Program-made: the position numbers and the translations under genes
Notes under the pieces: generated by a model
Seen by the model: only the letters and a program-made list of their open reading frames with translations
Databases searched by the model: none
Told to the model about the DNA's origin: nothing
DNA from: Komagataeibacter rhaeticus
Lineage (GTDB): Bacteria; Pseudomonadota; Alphaproteobacteria; Acetobacterales; Acetobacteraceae
DNA: 64,000 nucleotides
Direction: 5' to 3'
NCBI RefSeq assembly: GCF_003207855.1
Contig: NZ_NKTZ01000005.1
Span: 143,168-207,167 of the forward strand
Part shown: piece after piece, positions 1 through 9,425 of the stretch
Layout of the letters: each line of letters opens with the position of its first letter
Numbering within the stretch: position 1 is the stretch's first letter

Positions 1-99
1 TGCATGCTGCACGCTTCCCGGCTGGAAAACGTTAAACAGCAGCAGCAACAGGACGATGATGATAACCCACAGGGCCAAGTTACGGCCAAAATTGTTCAT
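1..99 (-). CDS. ftsH: ATP-dependent zinc metalloprotease FtsH, N-terminal fragment
   Basis: Only the first 33 codons lie in the window; the gene runs off the left edge. The peptide begins MNNFGRNLALWV and continues into a strongly hydrophobic helix (about residues 8-26) followed by NVFQPGS, as in the first transmembrane segment of FtsH. FtsH is a membrane-anchored AAA+ zinc protease that degrades misfolded membrane proteins and regulators. Its position just downstream of tilS on the same strand matches the common tilS-ftsH order and supports the call, although neither the AAA domain nor the HEXXH motif is visible here. Confidence 0.85.
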   Translation of the reverse strand, partial: MNNFGRNLALWVIIIVLLLLLFNVFQPGSVQHA

Positions 100-231
100 C
101 TTGCCTACTGTTCCATCCGCTGGCCCCTCCACCATCGCCCCGGATCAGGCGGACGAGCAGACGCCACGTTCACTACGTTCTATCATACATAGGACGATCA
201 AGGGATATTCACACCCCCAATCCATTACCTT

Positions 232-1509
232 TTATACAGCATTCCCCGTCCCGCCCCCAAACCGCGCGCCCGGCAGAACCGGCTGGGGGGGATGGTTCAC
301 AAAAACCGCATCCGCCATGCCACCCTGCGTGCACACGCCCATATGGGGCACGGCCACAACCCGCCCCCCGTGCCACAGCGCGGGAAGCGTGCGCAGCACG
401 CGCGCGGGCCAGACCGGCCGGCCACGCCCGGCAGGCCACCATGATGCCACGGCACCGGCCGCCCCCATGGCGCAATCCGGCGGCAGGCTGCCCGCACGCA
501 GCACGAAACGCCGGTCCCATACGCATTCCGTCCGCGCGGGCATCCGTGGCGCCATGGCCGCTTCCTCACGCGCGACAAGCCACTGCCCGTCCCGCCATGG
601 CATGATGGCAACGCCTGCCAGCGTCGCGGGTTGTGGGGCCTGTGCCAGTAAATTGATACGCGTGCGGTCGGGGGGATAGTCATGGCCGCCCACCACCCGG
701 ACCAGGCCGGACAGGATACGTGGCGGCGCAAGACCCGCGGGCAGCACCACCCAGCCGCCAGGGTGAAAGCGGGCATGGCTGGCCAGCCAGCACGCATCCG
801 CCCGGTCACGCTCCATGCGGGCCTGTCCCGCCTGCAGGGCCTGCGCCTTCAGTGCCGCATCCTGCCCCGCATCCTGTGCCAGAGCCTGCCGCGCCCGGGC
901 CCGCCCGGTGCGCAGGTCGGCATTGGACGGGTCCTCCACCCATGCCAGACCCGCCGCGCGCACCGTGGCGTACAGGGCAGGCTTGGCAAAGGACAGCAGG
1001 GGCCGGACAAGCCGGACATCATGCATGGGGGTTACCAGCGCCATGCCAGCCAGCCCGTCATCCCCGCTTGCGGCATGCTGGCGCATCATGACCGTTTCGG
1101 CCTGATCGCCCGCATGGTGCGCCACCAGCAGGTCCAGCGCCCCGATTTCGCGACAGGCAGAAGACAGCGCCGCATAGCGCATCCGCCGCGCACGCTCGGC
1201 CATGCGGGGGCCGCGTTCCAGCCCCTCCAGCACCAGCAGGCGCGCGGACAGGCCAAGGGCGGACAGGCGGCCTATGGTCTGCTCCGCTTCCCGACGGGAT
1301 TCGGCGCGCAGGCCATGATCAACCACAAGCCCGACCACATCGGGCCGCCACTGCCGGGCCAGTACCGCCAGCGCCATGCTGTCCGCCCCGCCCGATACCG
1401 CAACCGCAACCGGCACGCCATGGCCCGGCCAGGGGCCAAGGGCCGCCATGACCGGGGCGAACTGCCTCAGCCCCAGCGGTTCAGCCGGGCCATGCGGCTG
1501 GCCGGGCAT
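232..1509 (-). CDS. tilS: tRNA(Ile)-lysidine synthase
   Basis: TilS uses ATP to attach lysine to C34 of tRNA-Ile(CAU), switching it from Met to Ile identity. The 425-residue protein has the N-type ATP pyrophosphatase P-loop SGGADS at residues 39-44, VDHGLR at 63-68 and HHAGDQAET at 131-139; the family usually reads HHADDQAET, so one Asp is Gly here. The C-terminal half is poorly conserved, as is typical. The ATG directly abuts the stop codon of cpoB with no gap, so the genes are probably translationally coupled. It lies between cpoB and ftsH in the tail of the Tol-Pal block. Confidence 0.93.
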   Translation of the reverse strand: MPGQPHGPAEPLGLRQFAPVMAALGPWPGHGVPVAVAVSGGADSMALAVLARQWRPDVVGLVVDHGLRAESRREAEQTIGRLSALGLSARLLVLEGLERGPRMAERARRMRYAALSSACREIGALDLLVAHHAGDQAETVMMRQHAASGDDGLAGMALVTPMHDVRLVRPLLSFAKPALYATVRAAGLAWVEDPSNADLRTGRARARQALAQDAGQDAALKAQALQAGQARMERDRADACWLASHARFHPGGWVVLPAGLAPPRILSGLVRVVGGHDYPPDRTRINLLAQAPQPATLAGVAIMPWRDGQWLVAREEAAMAPRMPARTECVWDRRFVLRAGSLPPDCAMGAAGAVASWWPAGRGRPVWPARVLRTLPALWHGGRVVAVPHMGVCTQGGMADAVFVNHPPQPVLPGARFGGGTGNAV

Positions 1510-2265
1510 TCAGCTGCTGCACTTGGCGCGCTTGCGATAGACCTGTTCCGCCGACTTGATGCGCGGCGCGGGTTCGGGAAATTCACTGGCCAGCTTGTCC
1601 AGCGCCTGACAGGCCGATGCCCTGTCGTTCAACGCCACCAGCGTTGCCGCAACCCCCAGCAGGGCGCTGGGCGCGCGCGCGCCGTGGGGGGCACGGTTAT
1701 ACGCATCGTAATAGGCAAGGGCCGACTGGCGGTACTGCTTCTGCCCCGCCAGCGACTGGGCCAGCAGGTACTGCGCATCCACCTGCCTGGGTGACCTGGG
1801 ACCGGAAAGCACCTGCTGCGCATCGGTCTGGGCGGCCGCATAATCCTGCTGCATCAGCGCGTCATTGCCAGCCTTGAGCAGATCATCCGCGCTGCGCTTC
1901 GCCGCGGGGGCAGCCGCTACGGGCGCGGCCGTGTCCGCTGCCACGGGTGCCGCAAGTCCCGCCCCACCCGTGCCGCCATGGCCATGCTGCATGGCGAAAT
2001 TCATGTCCTCGATCTGCTTGCTCATGGCCGCGTTCTGCTGCTGGACCTGATTGGTCAGCTGGTCGATCTGGCCACGCATGTCGCGCGTTTCCTGCTCCAG
2101 CGTGTTGACCCGGTCCAGAAGCTGCAAGGTCAGGTTGCCGTTGTCACCGGCCCATGCCACGCCCGTACCGGCCAGCAGCGCCATACCCCCTGCCAGCATG
2201 CCCATCCTGCCCCACAGCCGGGAACGGGAAGCCACTGAAAGGAAACCTGACATTACAGATCGCAT
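1510..2265 (-). CDS. cpoB: Tol-Pal system periplasmic protein CpoB (YbgF)
   Basis: CpoB coordinates Tol-Pal outer-membrane constriction with septal peptidoglycan synthesis in the periplasm. From the chosen ATG the 251-residue protein has a signal peptide ending near AWA, a coiled-coil segment rich in Q, L and E that trimerises in the family, an Ala/Pro linker, and C-terminal TPR repeats (SADDLLKAG onward). An in-frame TTG seven codons upstream extends the ORF, but AGAAGGGG lies about 8 nt before ATG 2265, which I prefer. A terminator-like hairpin separates it from pal upstream. The stop codon touches the tilS start. Confidence 0.9.
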   Translation of the reverse strand: MRSVMSGFLSVASRSRLWGRMGMLAGGMALLAGTGVAWAGDNGNLTLQLLDRVNTLEQETRDMRGQIDQLTNQVQQQNAAMSKQIEDMNFAMQHGHGGTGGAGLAAPVAADTAAPVAAAPAAKRSADDLLKAGNDALMQQDYAAAQTDAQQVLSGPRSPRQVDAQYLLAQSLAGQKQYRQSALAYYDAYNRAPHGARAPSALLGVAATLVALNDRASACQALDKLASEFPEPAPRIKSAEQVYRKRAKCSS

Positions 2266-2302
2266 GAACCAAACCCCTTCTGACAACTATGCATGCCTGC
2301 CT

Positions 2303-2340
2303 GAAACAAAACCGGCCGAGCGATAAGCGCCCGGCCGGTT
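2303..2340 (-). terminator. Rho-independent terminator after pal
   Basis: A 9-bp perfect stem (AACCGGCCG at 2310-2318 with CGGCCGGTT at 2332-2340) is followed on the minus strand by a T-rich tract (TTTTGTTT). It lies 37 nt past the pal stop and about 40 nt before the cpoB start, so it probably ends or attenuates the tol-pal transcript before cpoB-tilS-ftsH. Confidence 0.7.
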
Positions 2341-2376
2341 CCATACTGCCACGCCAGAGAAAGCGGGAGCAGAGCG

Positions 2377-2847
2377 TTACTGTACCGCCGTGATGGCGTT
2401 ACGGTTCTGGGCCCAGGAAGCCTCGTCGTCACCAACAGCGGTCGGACGGTCCTTGCCGTAGGAGATGGTGGTCATGCGCGAGGCATCGACACCCTTCGCC
2501 ACCAGATAGTCGTGTGCGGCGTTCGCGCGGCGCTCACCCAGGGCGATGTTGTATTCTTCGGTGCCGCGATCATCGCAGTTACCGGCAATCTGCACATGCA
2601 CCTGCGGGTACTTGGCCAGCCATGCGGCCTGCTTGTCGAGTTCCGCCTTCGCATCGCTGGACAGCGTGCTCTGGTTCAGCGCGAACAGCACGCGGTCACC
2701 CGCCGTCGCGACCAGATCAGCCTCGCTGCCCGGCGCCGGGCCGACCTGCTGCGTGGCTGCGCCCGTGTTCACGTTCTTGTCCGCGTGATCGGAACAGGCA
2801 GCGAGGAAAAGGGCCATGCCGGCCGCACCAAGAAGCTTCAGTTTCAT
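2377..2847 (-). CDS. pal: Peptidoglycan-associated lipoprotein Pal
   Basis: Pal is an outer-membrane lipoprotein that binds peptidoglycan and, at the division site, TolB. The start at 2847 gives 156 residues with a lipoprotein signal (LAAC lipobox, Cys18). The frame is open 72 codons further upstream, but that part lacks signal features and is rejected. The OmpA-like domain occupies about residues 50-156, with GNCDDRGTEEYN at 89-100 and ERRA at 106-109, the diaminopimelate-binding signature. It follows tolB by about 250 nt on the same strand, so it may have its own promoter in that AT-richer gap. Confidence 0.95.
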   Translation of the reverse strand: MKLKLLGAAGMALFLAACSDHADKNVNTGAATQQVGPAPGSEADLVATAGDRVLFALNQSTLSSDAKAELDKQAAWLAKYPQVHVQIAGNCDDRGTEEYNIALGERRANAAHDYLVAKGVDASRMTTISYGKDRPTAVGDDEASWAQNRNAITAVQ

Positions 2848-3095
2848 TACTTTTGATCCTGGATCGGTTTCTTTGTTCGAAACCAGTTGTTGAATTTCCG
2901 GATTTAAATATGGAACGGTCCCGAGTCTCGTTGCGCCCTGCCAAACAAACTGTAAAACAGAAACTCGCGATCGCTGGAAACCGGCATCAGCATAGACGGG
3001 AAACCGCGCCTTCGTCAATGTTGGACAAACACATACCGGCCACCCGCCCAAGGCGGGGATCACGATCCGTTATTTGTCCAACACATTGATATTTA

Positions 3096-4466
3096 TTATT
3101 TATTTAGCGGCGACCATGTGGGGTCGGACGCGCTGCCCGCCGGAAGCGCGCGTTCATGGAAGCCGGTAATGTCGATTGTGCTGATACCTGTTGCAAATCC
3201 GGCACCACCACTGCCCGCCGCGCTCTGCCGGCAGAAGGCCAGGACACGGCCATTGGGGCAGAAAGCCGGGCTTTCCACGGTAAAGCCCTGGGTCAGAATC
3301 CGCTCCCCCGTGCCATCAGGCGCCATTACACCAAGTGAAAAACTGCCATTGGCAATACGCGAGAACGCGATCAGATCGCCACGCGGCGACCAGACGGGCG
3401 AACCATACTGGCCGTGACCATAGGAAATGCGCTTCGCATCCCCGCCCGATGCACTCATGATATAAAGCTGCGGGGAACCGCCGCGGTCGGAGTTGAACAC
3501 GATCTGTGACCCGTCGGGACTGAACGAGGGACTGGTGTCAATCGCGCCAGAGGCGGTCAGCTGCCGCCGCGACATATTGGCAAGGTCCACCAGATAGATA
3601 TCGGACCCGCCGCCACGCGTGACCGACAGGATGACGGAGCGGCCATCGGGCGCGAAGCGGGGTGCGAATGAAATACCGGAGAAGTCACCAAGCAGGCGCT
3701 GCTGCCCGGTATTGAGGTTGAACAGGTAAACGCGCGGCCTGTAGTTGGCGTATGACATGAACGCCAGCTCACTATTGGCCGGATTGAAGCGCGGCGTCAG
3801 GGTCAGCCACTGGCCGCTGGTCAGGTAACGGCTGTCGGCGCCATCCTGATCCATGATGGCCAGCCGCGTGGTCTGGTGCGCACGCGGGCCGGAACGCGCG
3901 ATATAGGCGATGCGGGTGTTGAAATAGCCCTGCTCGCCCAGCATGCGGTTATAGATCACATCAGCAATCACATGCGCGATGCGACGCCAGTCCTGGGCTG
4001 CGGCGGTATAGGCCGTGCCCTGGATCTGCTTGCCCACCAGCACATCCCACAGGCGGAACTCCACCCGCAGGGAGCTGCCCTGCTCCACGACCTTGCCAGT
4101 CACGGCGGCACGCGCGCCCATGGATTTATAGGATGCAAAATCCGGCGTGCCCTGCGGCATGCTGGCGCTGATGGGGCGGAACAGCCCGCAATTGCCAAGA
4201 TCGGCCGAAATCACATCGGTAACCTGCTGGGCCACCCCACTGCCAAGCGAGGGCAGGACAATGGGAATCGGCGCCGTACGGGCCTGGTCCACCGTAATCT
4301 CGGCCTCCCCCGCGGCCTGCGCGTGGGCCGCACCCGCCGTGAACAGGGGCGTGGCCATAAGCCCCCCCGCCACACCCGCGCCCATGAAACCACGCCGGCT
4401 GAATGCGGCTGCCAGCCGGGCTGCATCCTCATCGGGGATCAGTGGCTTTACGCTTCTTGACGTCAT
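3096..4466 (-). CDS. tolB: Tol-Pal system translocation protein TolB
   Basis: TolB is a periplasmic beta-propeller that cycles between Pal and the TolA/TolQR motor. The 456-residue protein carries propeller repeats such as [22 protein letters not shown] and [12 protein letters not shown] after an N-terminal alpha/beta domain. The start is supported by AGGAGAGGAAG directly upstream of the ATG. The N-terminus is unusual: about 22 polar residues, then SRRGFMG at 23-29, a hydrophobic stretch and AHA at 47-49. This reads as a twin-arginine signal, whereas TolB is usually Sec-exported. It lies 30 nt downstream of tolA in the tolQRAB order. Confidence 0.95.
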   Translation of the reverse strand: MTSRSVKPLIPDEDAARLAAAFSRRGFMGAGVAGGLMATPLFTAGAAHAQAAGEAEITVDQARTAPIPIVLPSLGSGVAQQVTDVISADLGNCGLFRPISASMPQGTPDFASYKSMGARAAVTGKVVEQGSSLRVEFRLWDVLVGKQIQGTAYTAAAQDWRRIAHVIADVIYNRMLGEQGYFNTRIAYIARSGPRAHQTTRLAIMDQDGADSRYLTSGQWLTLTPRFNPANSELAFMSYANYRPRVYLFNLNTGQQRLLGDFSGISFAPRFAPDGRSVILSVTRGGGSDIYLVDLANMSRRQLTASGAIDTSPSFSPDGSQIVFNSDRGGSPQLYIMSASGGDAKRISYGHGQYGSPVWSPRGDLIAFSRIANGSFSLGVMAPDGTGERILTQGFTVESPAFCPNGRVLAFCRQSAAGSGGAGFATGISTIDITGFHERALPAGSASDPTWSPLNK

Positions 4467-4496
4467 CTTCCTCTCCTCGCCTTCGTCCGCTGCATG

Positions 4497-5489
4497 TCAG
4501 GGACGGAATACGAATTTCAGTTGTCTGGTCTGGCCCAGCAGGTTCTGCGGAATCGGCAGCTTGGCACAGGTGGGGCTGAGCACCGCATCACGCGCGCGTT
4601 CCGCCAGGGCGCGGTATGACGGGTCCGATGCCATCTGGGCCTGTGTCTGCGGTGCGAATTCCACCAGCCGCGCCGTGCCGGTCTCATCCACGGTCACGAC
4701 CAGATGCGCCACGAACTGGGCATAGTTACGCGCGGCCGTATCCTCCGAATAACAGCGGCGCACGGCACTGCCGATCGCCTTCTGCTCGGTAGAGGTCAGG
4801 GCACTGGTAATATCCCCATCCGGCGTGCCCCCCCCATCGGGCGCGCCACCCTGCAGCGGGTTGGCGCGGGCCTTGGGCGGGTGGGTCTGCTTCTGGTCCG
4901 CGCGGAAGGAATCAAGCGTTGCCAGCAGGGAATGCGTGTCCGGCACATGCTTCTTCGCCTCGTTGGGCTGGGTCGTGCGTGACTGTTCCTGCACCTTTGG
5001 CGCCGCTGTCGGGTCCGGCTGGGCGGATGGGGGCACGGGCGCATGCGCCTGCGCGGGCGCGGCCTTGGCTGGCGTGGGCGGCAGCCTGACCGCATCGGGC
5101 GAAGGCTGCTGCTCACGCGGCGGGGTCGGTGCGTCGGGCACGGGCCTTGGCGCCTGCTGCGGTGGCGGCATGGGCGGCGGCGGAGGCGGCGGGGGGGCCG
5201 CTTCCTCATTCGGTGCCTTTTCGGGCGGTGTCGGCGCGGGGGGCGCTTCCTGCCTGACCGGTGCCGGGGCCGGTGCGGGCTTGGGGGCCGGTTTATCGCC
5301 CTTGTGCGGGGTGGACGTGCCGGTATCGGCGGCGAATTCCATCTCGATCGTGGGCGGCGGTGGCGGTTCGGGGGGAACCGGCACCGGCAGCCTGAGCAGA
5401 ACGGTCAGCAGCAGGGCCACATGCAGCCCGCCCGAAACCAGGACGGAACGCCGCATGAGGATGCGTTCAGAGCGACGCGGTGGCACCAC
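4497..5489 (-). CDS. tolA: Cell envelope integrity protein TolA
   Basis: TolA spans the periplasm and transmits TolQR energy to Pal/TolB. The protein (330 residues from GTG 5489) has one N-terminal membrane helix (VLVSGGLHVALLLTVLL), a long Pro-rich middle region with runs such as PPPPPPPP, and a C-terminal TonB-like domain (FVAHLVVTVDETGTARLV). The enterobacterial Lys/Ala/Glu helical domain II is replaced by the Pro-rich linker. GGGAG about 10 nt upstream supports the GTG; ATG 5456 is the alternative and lacks a visible ribosome site. It sits between tolR and tolB. Confidence 0.9.
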   Translation of the reverse strand: MVPPRRSERILMRRSVLVSGGLHVALLLTVLLRLPVPVPPEPPPPPTIEMEFAADTGTSTPHKGDKPAPKPAPAPAPVRQEAPPAPTPPEKAPNEEAAPPPPPPPPMPPPQQAPRPVPDAPTPPREQQPSPDAVRLPPTPAKAAPAQAHAPVPPSAQPDPTAAPKVQEQSRTTQPNEAKKHVPDTHSLLATLDSFRADQKQTHPPKARANPLQGGAPDGGGTPDGDITSALTSTEQKAIGSAVRRCYSEDTAARNYAQFVAHLVVTVDETGTARLVEFAPQTQAQMASDPSYRALAERARDAVLSPTCAKLPIPQNLLGQTRQLKFVFRP

Positions 5490-5519
5490 GGTCAGACGGC
5501 TCCCGATATCCGGTTCAGG

Positions 5520-5957
5520 TCAGTGGCCGCCGCCGGGCGGCTGCTGGGCAAGAAGGGCCACATGCGTGAATCCGCCCGCCGTGATCTGGCCCATGATCTG
5601 CATCACCCGGCCATAATCGATGTGCGAATCACCACGCACGAAAATACGGTGCTCACGGTCGTTCTGGGACGCGGCCTTCAGCTGGTCCACCAGCTGGTCC
5701 TGGGAGACGGGATCATCCCCCAGGTACAGGTCGCCATTGGACCGGATCGAGACGGTAATGGGCTTGGTGTCGGTATTGACCGGCGCCGCATCCGTCTTGG
5801 GCAGGTCCACGTTCACGCCGCTTGTCATCATCGGTGCCGTCACCATGAAAATGATGAGCAGCACCAGCATCACGTCAACCAGCGGCGTGACGTTGATATC
5901 CGCCATGGGCCGCCGCTTGCGCCGCCGCCCACGCAGGTCGCCCAGGCTTGCCCCCAT
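5520..5957 (-). CDS. tolR: Tol-Pal system protein TolR (ExbD family)
   Basis: TolR is an inner-membrane stator partner of TolQ that couples proton flow to TolA. The 145-residue protein fits the ExbD/TolR family: a short basic cytoplasmic head (RGRRRKRRPMADINVTPLVD), one membrane helix (VMLVLLIIFMVTAPM) whose preceding Asp is the proton-pathway residue, and a periplasmic domain with SIRSNGDLYLG. Its start is almost contiguous with the tolQ stop, and tolA follows after 30 nt, so the three are almost certainly co-transcribed. Confidence 0.95.
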   Translation of the reverse strand: MGASLGDLRGRRRKRRPMADINVTPLVDVMLVLLIIFMVTAPMMTSGVNVDLPKTDAAPVNTDTKPITVSIRSNGDLYLGDDPVSQDQLVDQLKAASQNDREHRIFVRGDSHIDYGRVMQIMGQITAGGFTHVALLAQQPPGGGH

Positions 5958-5959
5958 GC

Positions 5960-6679
5960 TTACGCCCCCCTCTCTTCGGACTGACGCGACAGGATGGCGG
6001 CGAATTCGGTACCGAAGGCATCCAGCCGGTCCTCGAACACGCTCATGCTGTTGCTGATCACGTTATAGGCGATCACGGCCGGAATGGCCGTGACCAGGCC
6101 AATGGCGGTTGCGAACAGCGCTTCCGAAATACCGGGGGCCACGACCGAGAGGTTGGTGTTGTGCATGGCCGCGATCGAGCCAAAGGCATGCATGATGCCC
6201 CACACCGTGCCGAACAGGCCGATAAACGGCGCCACCGGCCCGATGGTGGCCAGGAAGATGATCCAGCGGTTCAGCCGGTCCATCTCCCGCGTTATGGTGA
6301 TGGCCATGGCGCGGTTGACGCGGTCCTGCACGCCGCCATGCACCAGGTCGATGCCGGATATGCGCGACGACCGCCGCCATTCCCCCATGGCCGCGCCGAA
6401 AACCGCCGCCATGGGGTGGACGGGCTTCGCGCCATCGGATTCGTACAGATCCTCCAGGCTGCCGCCAGCCCAGAACCGTTCCTCGAAATCATTGGCCTGC
6501 CGGTTGACCCGGCGGACGGTCGTGAATTTGTCGAAAATGATTGCCCAGACAATCACACTGCAGCTTACCAGGCCGATCATTACCAGCTTCACGACAATGG
6601 ATGCGTGCATGAACAATGCCCACATCGACAGATCGCCTGCTGCAGCCCCCAGATTCGCCGCACTAACCGCTTGGTCCAA
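5960..6679 (-). CDS. tolQ: Tol-Pal system protein TolQ (MotA/TolQ/ExbB family)
   Basis: TolQ forms the proton-channel stator of the Tol motor with TolR. The 239-residue protein has an N-terminal membrane helix (about 27-49) and two further helices around residues 130-210, including the GLFGTVWGIMHAF and AIGLVTAIPAVIAYN signatures of the ExbB family. The start is a TTG, strongly supported by AGGAGG five nucleotides upstream; no better ATG exists. About 150 nt separate it from ybgC, which may contain an internal promoter. It leads the tolQRAB-pal genes. Confidence 0.94.
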   Translation of the reverse strand: MDQAVSAANLGAAAGDLSMWALFMHASIVVKLVMIGLVSCSVIVWAIIFDKFTTVRRVNRQANDFEERFWAGGSLEDLYESDGAKPVHPMAAVFGAAMGEWRRSSRISGIDLVHGGVQDRVNRAMAITITREMDRLNRWIIFLATIGPVAPFIGLFGTVWGIMHAFGSIAAMHNTNLSVVAPGISEALFATAIGLVTAIPAVIAYNVISNSMSVFEDRLDAFGTEFAAILSRQSEERGA

Positions 6680-6826
6680 ATATGCCTCCTGCCCACCTTG
6701 ACCGTTCGCACAAACACGAAGATTGCCCGTTTAGCAAGTCACGGCCAACCCGCTTTCCGCACAGCCTTGCATCACGGTCAACCCATGACACGAAAAGACC
6801 ATGCTCAATGCATGACTTGATGGTGT

Positions 6827-7246
6827 TCAGGCGACCAGTGCGCGCAGCAGATCACGCCAAGGCGGCGGAAATCGGGCAGCGCGCCCGTCTGCCGCCCGCA
6901 CGCAGGCCAGACGGACATCAAGCGTGCCGCAACCCGGCCCCCCTTCGTTCCCGACGCGGTGGAAGTCCTGCCACAGCCGGCAGCTTGCCGCCCCCAGTTC
7001 GGTCAGGCGAGTCGTGATGCGCACCACATCATCAAGCCGCAGCGGCGCGCGGTAATCGATGGCGGCATGGCGGACCACGAAGGCCAGCCCGTATTCACCC
7101 AGCAGATCGGACGCCGAACGCCCCTGCGCGCGGATGGCCTCGGTCCGGGCGCGTTCCGCCAGGCCAAGGTAGCGGGCGTGATAGACCACGCCACCCGCGT
7201 CCGTATCCTCGTAGTAGATACGGAAGTCGATCTTATGTTCCACCAT
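6827..7246 (-). CDS. ybgC: Tol-Pal system-associated acyl-CoA thioesterase YbgC
   Basis: YbgC is a cytoplasmic hotdog-fold acyl-CoA thioesterase encoded with tol genes in many proteobacteria. The 139-residue product from ATG 7246 begins [20 protein letters not shown]; the Asp in YYEDTD is the catalytic residue, followed by [13 protein letters not shown]. The chosen ATG has GGGG about 9 nt upstream; ATG 7255 and longer in-frame extensions into ruvB are possible but add non-family sequence. The start overlaps the 3' end of ruvB by 14 nt, suggesting coupling between the ruv and tol parts of the operon. Confidence 0.92.
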   Translation of the reverse strand: MVEHKIDFRIYYEDTDAGGVVYHARYLGLAERARTEAIRAQGRSASDLLGEYGLAFVVRHAAIDYRAPLRLDDVVRITTRLTELGAASCRLWQDFHRVGNEGGPGCGTLDVRLACVRAADGRAARFPPPWRDLLRALVA

Positions 7247-8294
7247 CGATTCCATCCCCCAGCAGGTCACCCTGTCCGGGCGTGCGGGCGGGCGGCTGCA
7301 GGCCCAGATGCCGCCAGCCCCGCTCACCCAGCATGCGCCCGCGGCTTGTCCGCAGCACAAGCCCTTCCTGTATCAGGTAAGGCTCGATCACGTCCTCCAG
7401 CGTATCACGGGCCTCGGCCAGGGCCGCGGCCAGTGTCTCCACCCCCACCGGGCCACCATGATGATATTCGGCAATGCGGCGCAGGTAACGGCGGTCCATG
7501 CCGTCCAGCCCCATCGAATCAACTTCCAGGCGCGACAGGGCGGCATCGGCCAGCGCCCGGTCCACGGGTCCCCGCCCGGCCCGTGCCACGGCGGCAAAGT
7601 CACGTACCCGGCGCAGGAGCCTGCCCGCGATACGCGGCGTCCCGCGGGAGCGGCGGGCAATTTCCTCCGCCCCTTCCGGTGTCAGGTCGAATTCCAGCTT
7701 GCGCGCGCCCCGTGTCACGATCTGGCACAGTTCCTCGGGCGTGTAGAACACCAGCCGCAGCGGGATGCCGAAACGGTCCCGCAGGGGGGTGGCCAGCAGG
7801 CCGGCGCGCGTGGTGGCCGCCACCAGCGTGAAGGGGGCAAGGTCGATCCGCACGGAGCGCGCGGCCGGTCCCTCGCCAATGATCAGGTCAAGCTGGAAAT
7901 CCTCCATCGCCGGATAGAGCACTTCCTCGATGGCGGGATGCAGGCGGTGGATCTCGTCGATGAACAGCACGTCGCGCGGCTGGAGGTTGGTCAGGATCGC
8001 CGCCAGATCCCCCGCGCGCTGGATGACCGGGCCGGATGTGGCGCGAAACCCCACACCCAGTTCACGCGCCACGATCTGGGCCAGCGTGGTCTTGCCCAGT
8101 CCCGGCGGGCCGTGCAGCAGCACATGGTCCAGCGCATCACCGCGCTGGCGAGCGGCGGCGATGAAGATGGCAAGGTTTTCACGGCTGGCCTTCTGGCCGG
8201 TAAAATCATCCAGCGTCTGGGGGCGCAGCGTGCCTTCGCCGCCATCTTCCTCGCCCCGGCGGGCGTCGATCTCGCGCTCCGGCCGGTCGCTCAT
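7233..8294 (-). CDS. ruvB: Holliday junction branch migration helicase RuvB
   Basis: RuvB is the AAA+ motor that drives branch migration with RuvA. The 353-residue protein contains the Walker A motif GPPGLGKT at 62-69, Walker B FIDEIH, the sensor segment ATTRAGLL followed by PLRDRFG, and the C-terminal winged-helix region ending with the family motif [12 protein letters not shown]. Length is slightly above the usual 330-345 because of an acidic N-terminal tail ([15 protein letters not shown]). The start overlaps the ruvA stop by 4 nt and its end overlaps ybgC. Confidence 0.97.
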   Translation of the reverse strand: MSDRPEREIDARRGEEDGGEGTLRPQTLDDFTGQKASRENLAIFIAAARQRGDALDHVLLHGPPGLGKTTLAQIVARELGVGFRATSGPVIQRAGDLAAILTNLQPRDVLFIDEIHRLHPAIEEVLYPAMEDFQLDLIIGEGPAARSVRIDLAPFTLVAATTRAGLLATPLRDRFGIPLRLVFYTPEELCQIVTRGARKLEFDLTPEGAEEIARRSRGTPRIAGRLLRRVRDFAAVARAGRGPVDRALADAALSRLEVDSMGLDGMDRRYLRRIAEYHHGGPVGVETLAAALAEARDTLEDVIEPYLIQEGLVLRTSRGRMLGERGWRHLGLQPPARTPGQGDLLGDGIDGGT

Positions 8295-8914
8295 CGGGCC
8301 AGTTCCTTCAGCGCGTCACGGATCACGATATCAAGGTCCACCTGGCCTTCATGCCGTTCGATCACCCGTTCCACCACCGGCTGCGCCTCCCCACGCCTGA
8401 AGCCAAGGCCGGACAGCGCCAGGACCGCATCCGCCGCAACGCTGTGCGCGGTGGGCCGCGTGATGGTAACACCCGGCACCCCGCCCCCGGTGGCGACCAT
8501 GCCGGTGGGCATGCCCTCGCACTTGTCGCGCAGTTCGGTCACGATGCGCTGGGCCAGCCGGGCACCCACACCGCCTGCGCGGGTGAGCATGGTCCTGTCA
8601 CCTGATCCGATCGCCATCATGAGTTCGGACGGCGGCAGGACCGACAGGATGGCCAGCGCCACCTTGGCCCCCACCCCCTGCACCGTGGTCAGCAGCCGGA
8701 ACCATGCGCGTTCGGAGGCCTCGGCAAAGCCATACAGCAGGATCGCGTCCTCCCGCACCACGGTCTCCACCAGCACCAGCGCCAGTTCCGGCGGCTGGGG
8801 CAGCACCGCCAGCGTGCGGCTGGATGCCTGCACCAGATAGCCGACACCGCCTACGTCAATCACGCAGCGATCGGCCTCCACCTGCGCCAGCAGGCCACGC
8901 AGCTGCGCGATCAT
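8291..8914 (-). CDS. ruvA: Holliday junction branch migration protein RuvA
   Basis: RuvA tetramers bind four-way junctions and load RuvB. The 207-residue protein begins [26 protein letters not shown] (an OB-fold domain), has two helix-hairpin-helix motifs ([13 protein letters not shown] and [13 protein letters not shown]) and a C-terminal three-helix domain ([18 protein letters not shown]) that contacts RuvB. It overlaps ruvC and ruvB by 4 nt at each end, an ATGA arrangement typical of translational coupling. Confidence 0.96.
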   Translation of the reverse strand: MIAQLRGLLAQVEADRCVIDVGGVGYLVQASSRTLAVLPQPPELALVLVETVVREDAILLYGFAEASERAWFRLLTTVQGVGAKVALAILSVLPPSELMMAIGSGDRTMLTRAGGVGARLAQRIVTELRDKCEGMPTGMVATGGGVPGVTITRPTAHSVAADAVLALSGLGFRRGEAQPVVERVIERHEGQVDLDIVIRDALKELAR

Positions 8915-9417
8915 GCCATCCTCGTGGCGCGGGCAATCTGGGCCGCACTGGTGCGGTGATGGGCATGGCAGATCGCCACGGCCAGCGCATCCGCCGCATC
9001 CGCGCGTTTGAGCAGGGCAGTGGGCAGGATACGGCGTACCATCATGCTGACCTGTTCCTTGGTTGCGGCCCCGGTGCCCACAACCGCGCGCTTGACCGTT
9101 TTCGCCCCGTATTCGGCCACGGGAATATCCAGCAGCATCGGCACCAGCAGCCCCACGCCACGGGCATAGCCCAGCTTCAGCGTAGCAGACCCGTTGCGGT
9201 TGACGTAGGTTTCCTCCACCGCCGCTTCATCGGGGGCAAAGCTGCGGGCCAGTTCCAGCAGGGCATCATGCAGGTGGCGCAGCCGCTCCGGCACACCCAG
9301 TGCCGAGTCGGTGGCGATCACCCCATCGGCCACATGGGTCAGCCGGTTGCCCTGCGCCGTGATCACCCCCCAGCCGGTAAAACGCAGGCCGGGGTCGATG
9401 CCCAGGATACGGACCAC
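8911..9417 (-). CDS. ruvC: Holliday junction resolvase RuvC
   Basis: RuvC cleaves Holliday junctions symmetrically after RuvAB branch migration. The 168-residue protein keeps the RNase H-like catalytic acidic set: Asp8 (ILGIDPG), Glu68 (AAVEETYVNRN), and Asp140/Asp143 (RADAADALAVA). Length is normal. It is the first of the ruvCAB trio, 8 nt downstream of yebC, and overlaps ruvA by 4 nt. Confidence 0.96.
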   Translation of the reverse strand: MVRILGIDPGLRFTGWGVITAQGNRLTHVADGVIATDSALGVPERLRHLHDALLELARSFAPDEAAVEETYVNRNGSATLKLGYARGVGLLVPMLLDIPVAEYGAKTVKRAVVGTGAATKEQVSMMVRRILPTALLKRADAADALAVAICHAHHRTSAAQIARATRMA

Positions 9418-9425
9418 AGGCCCGC

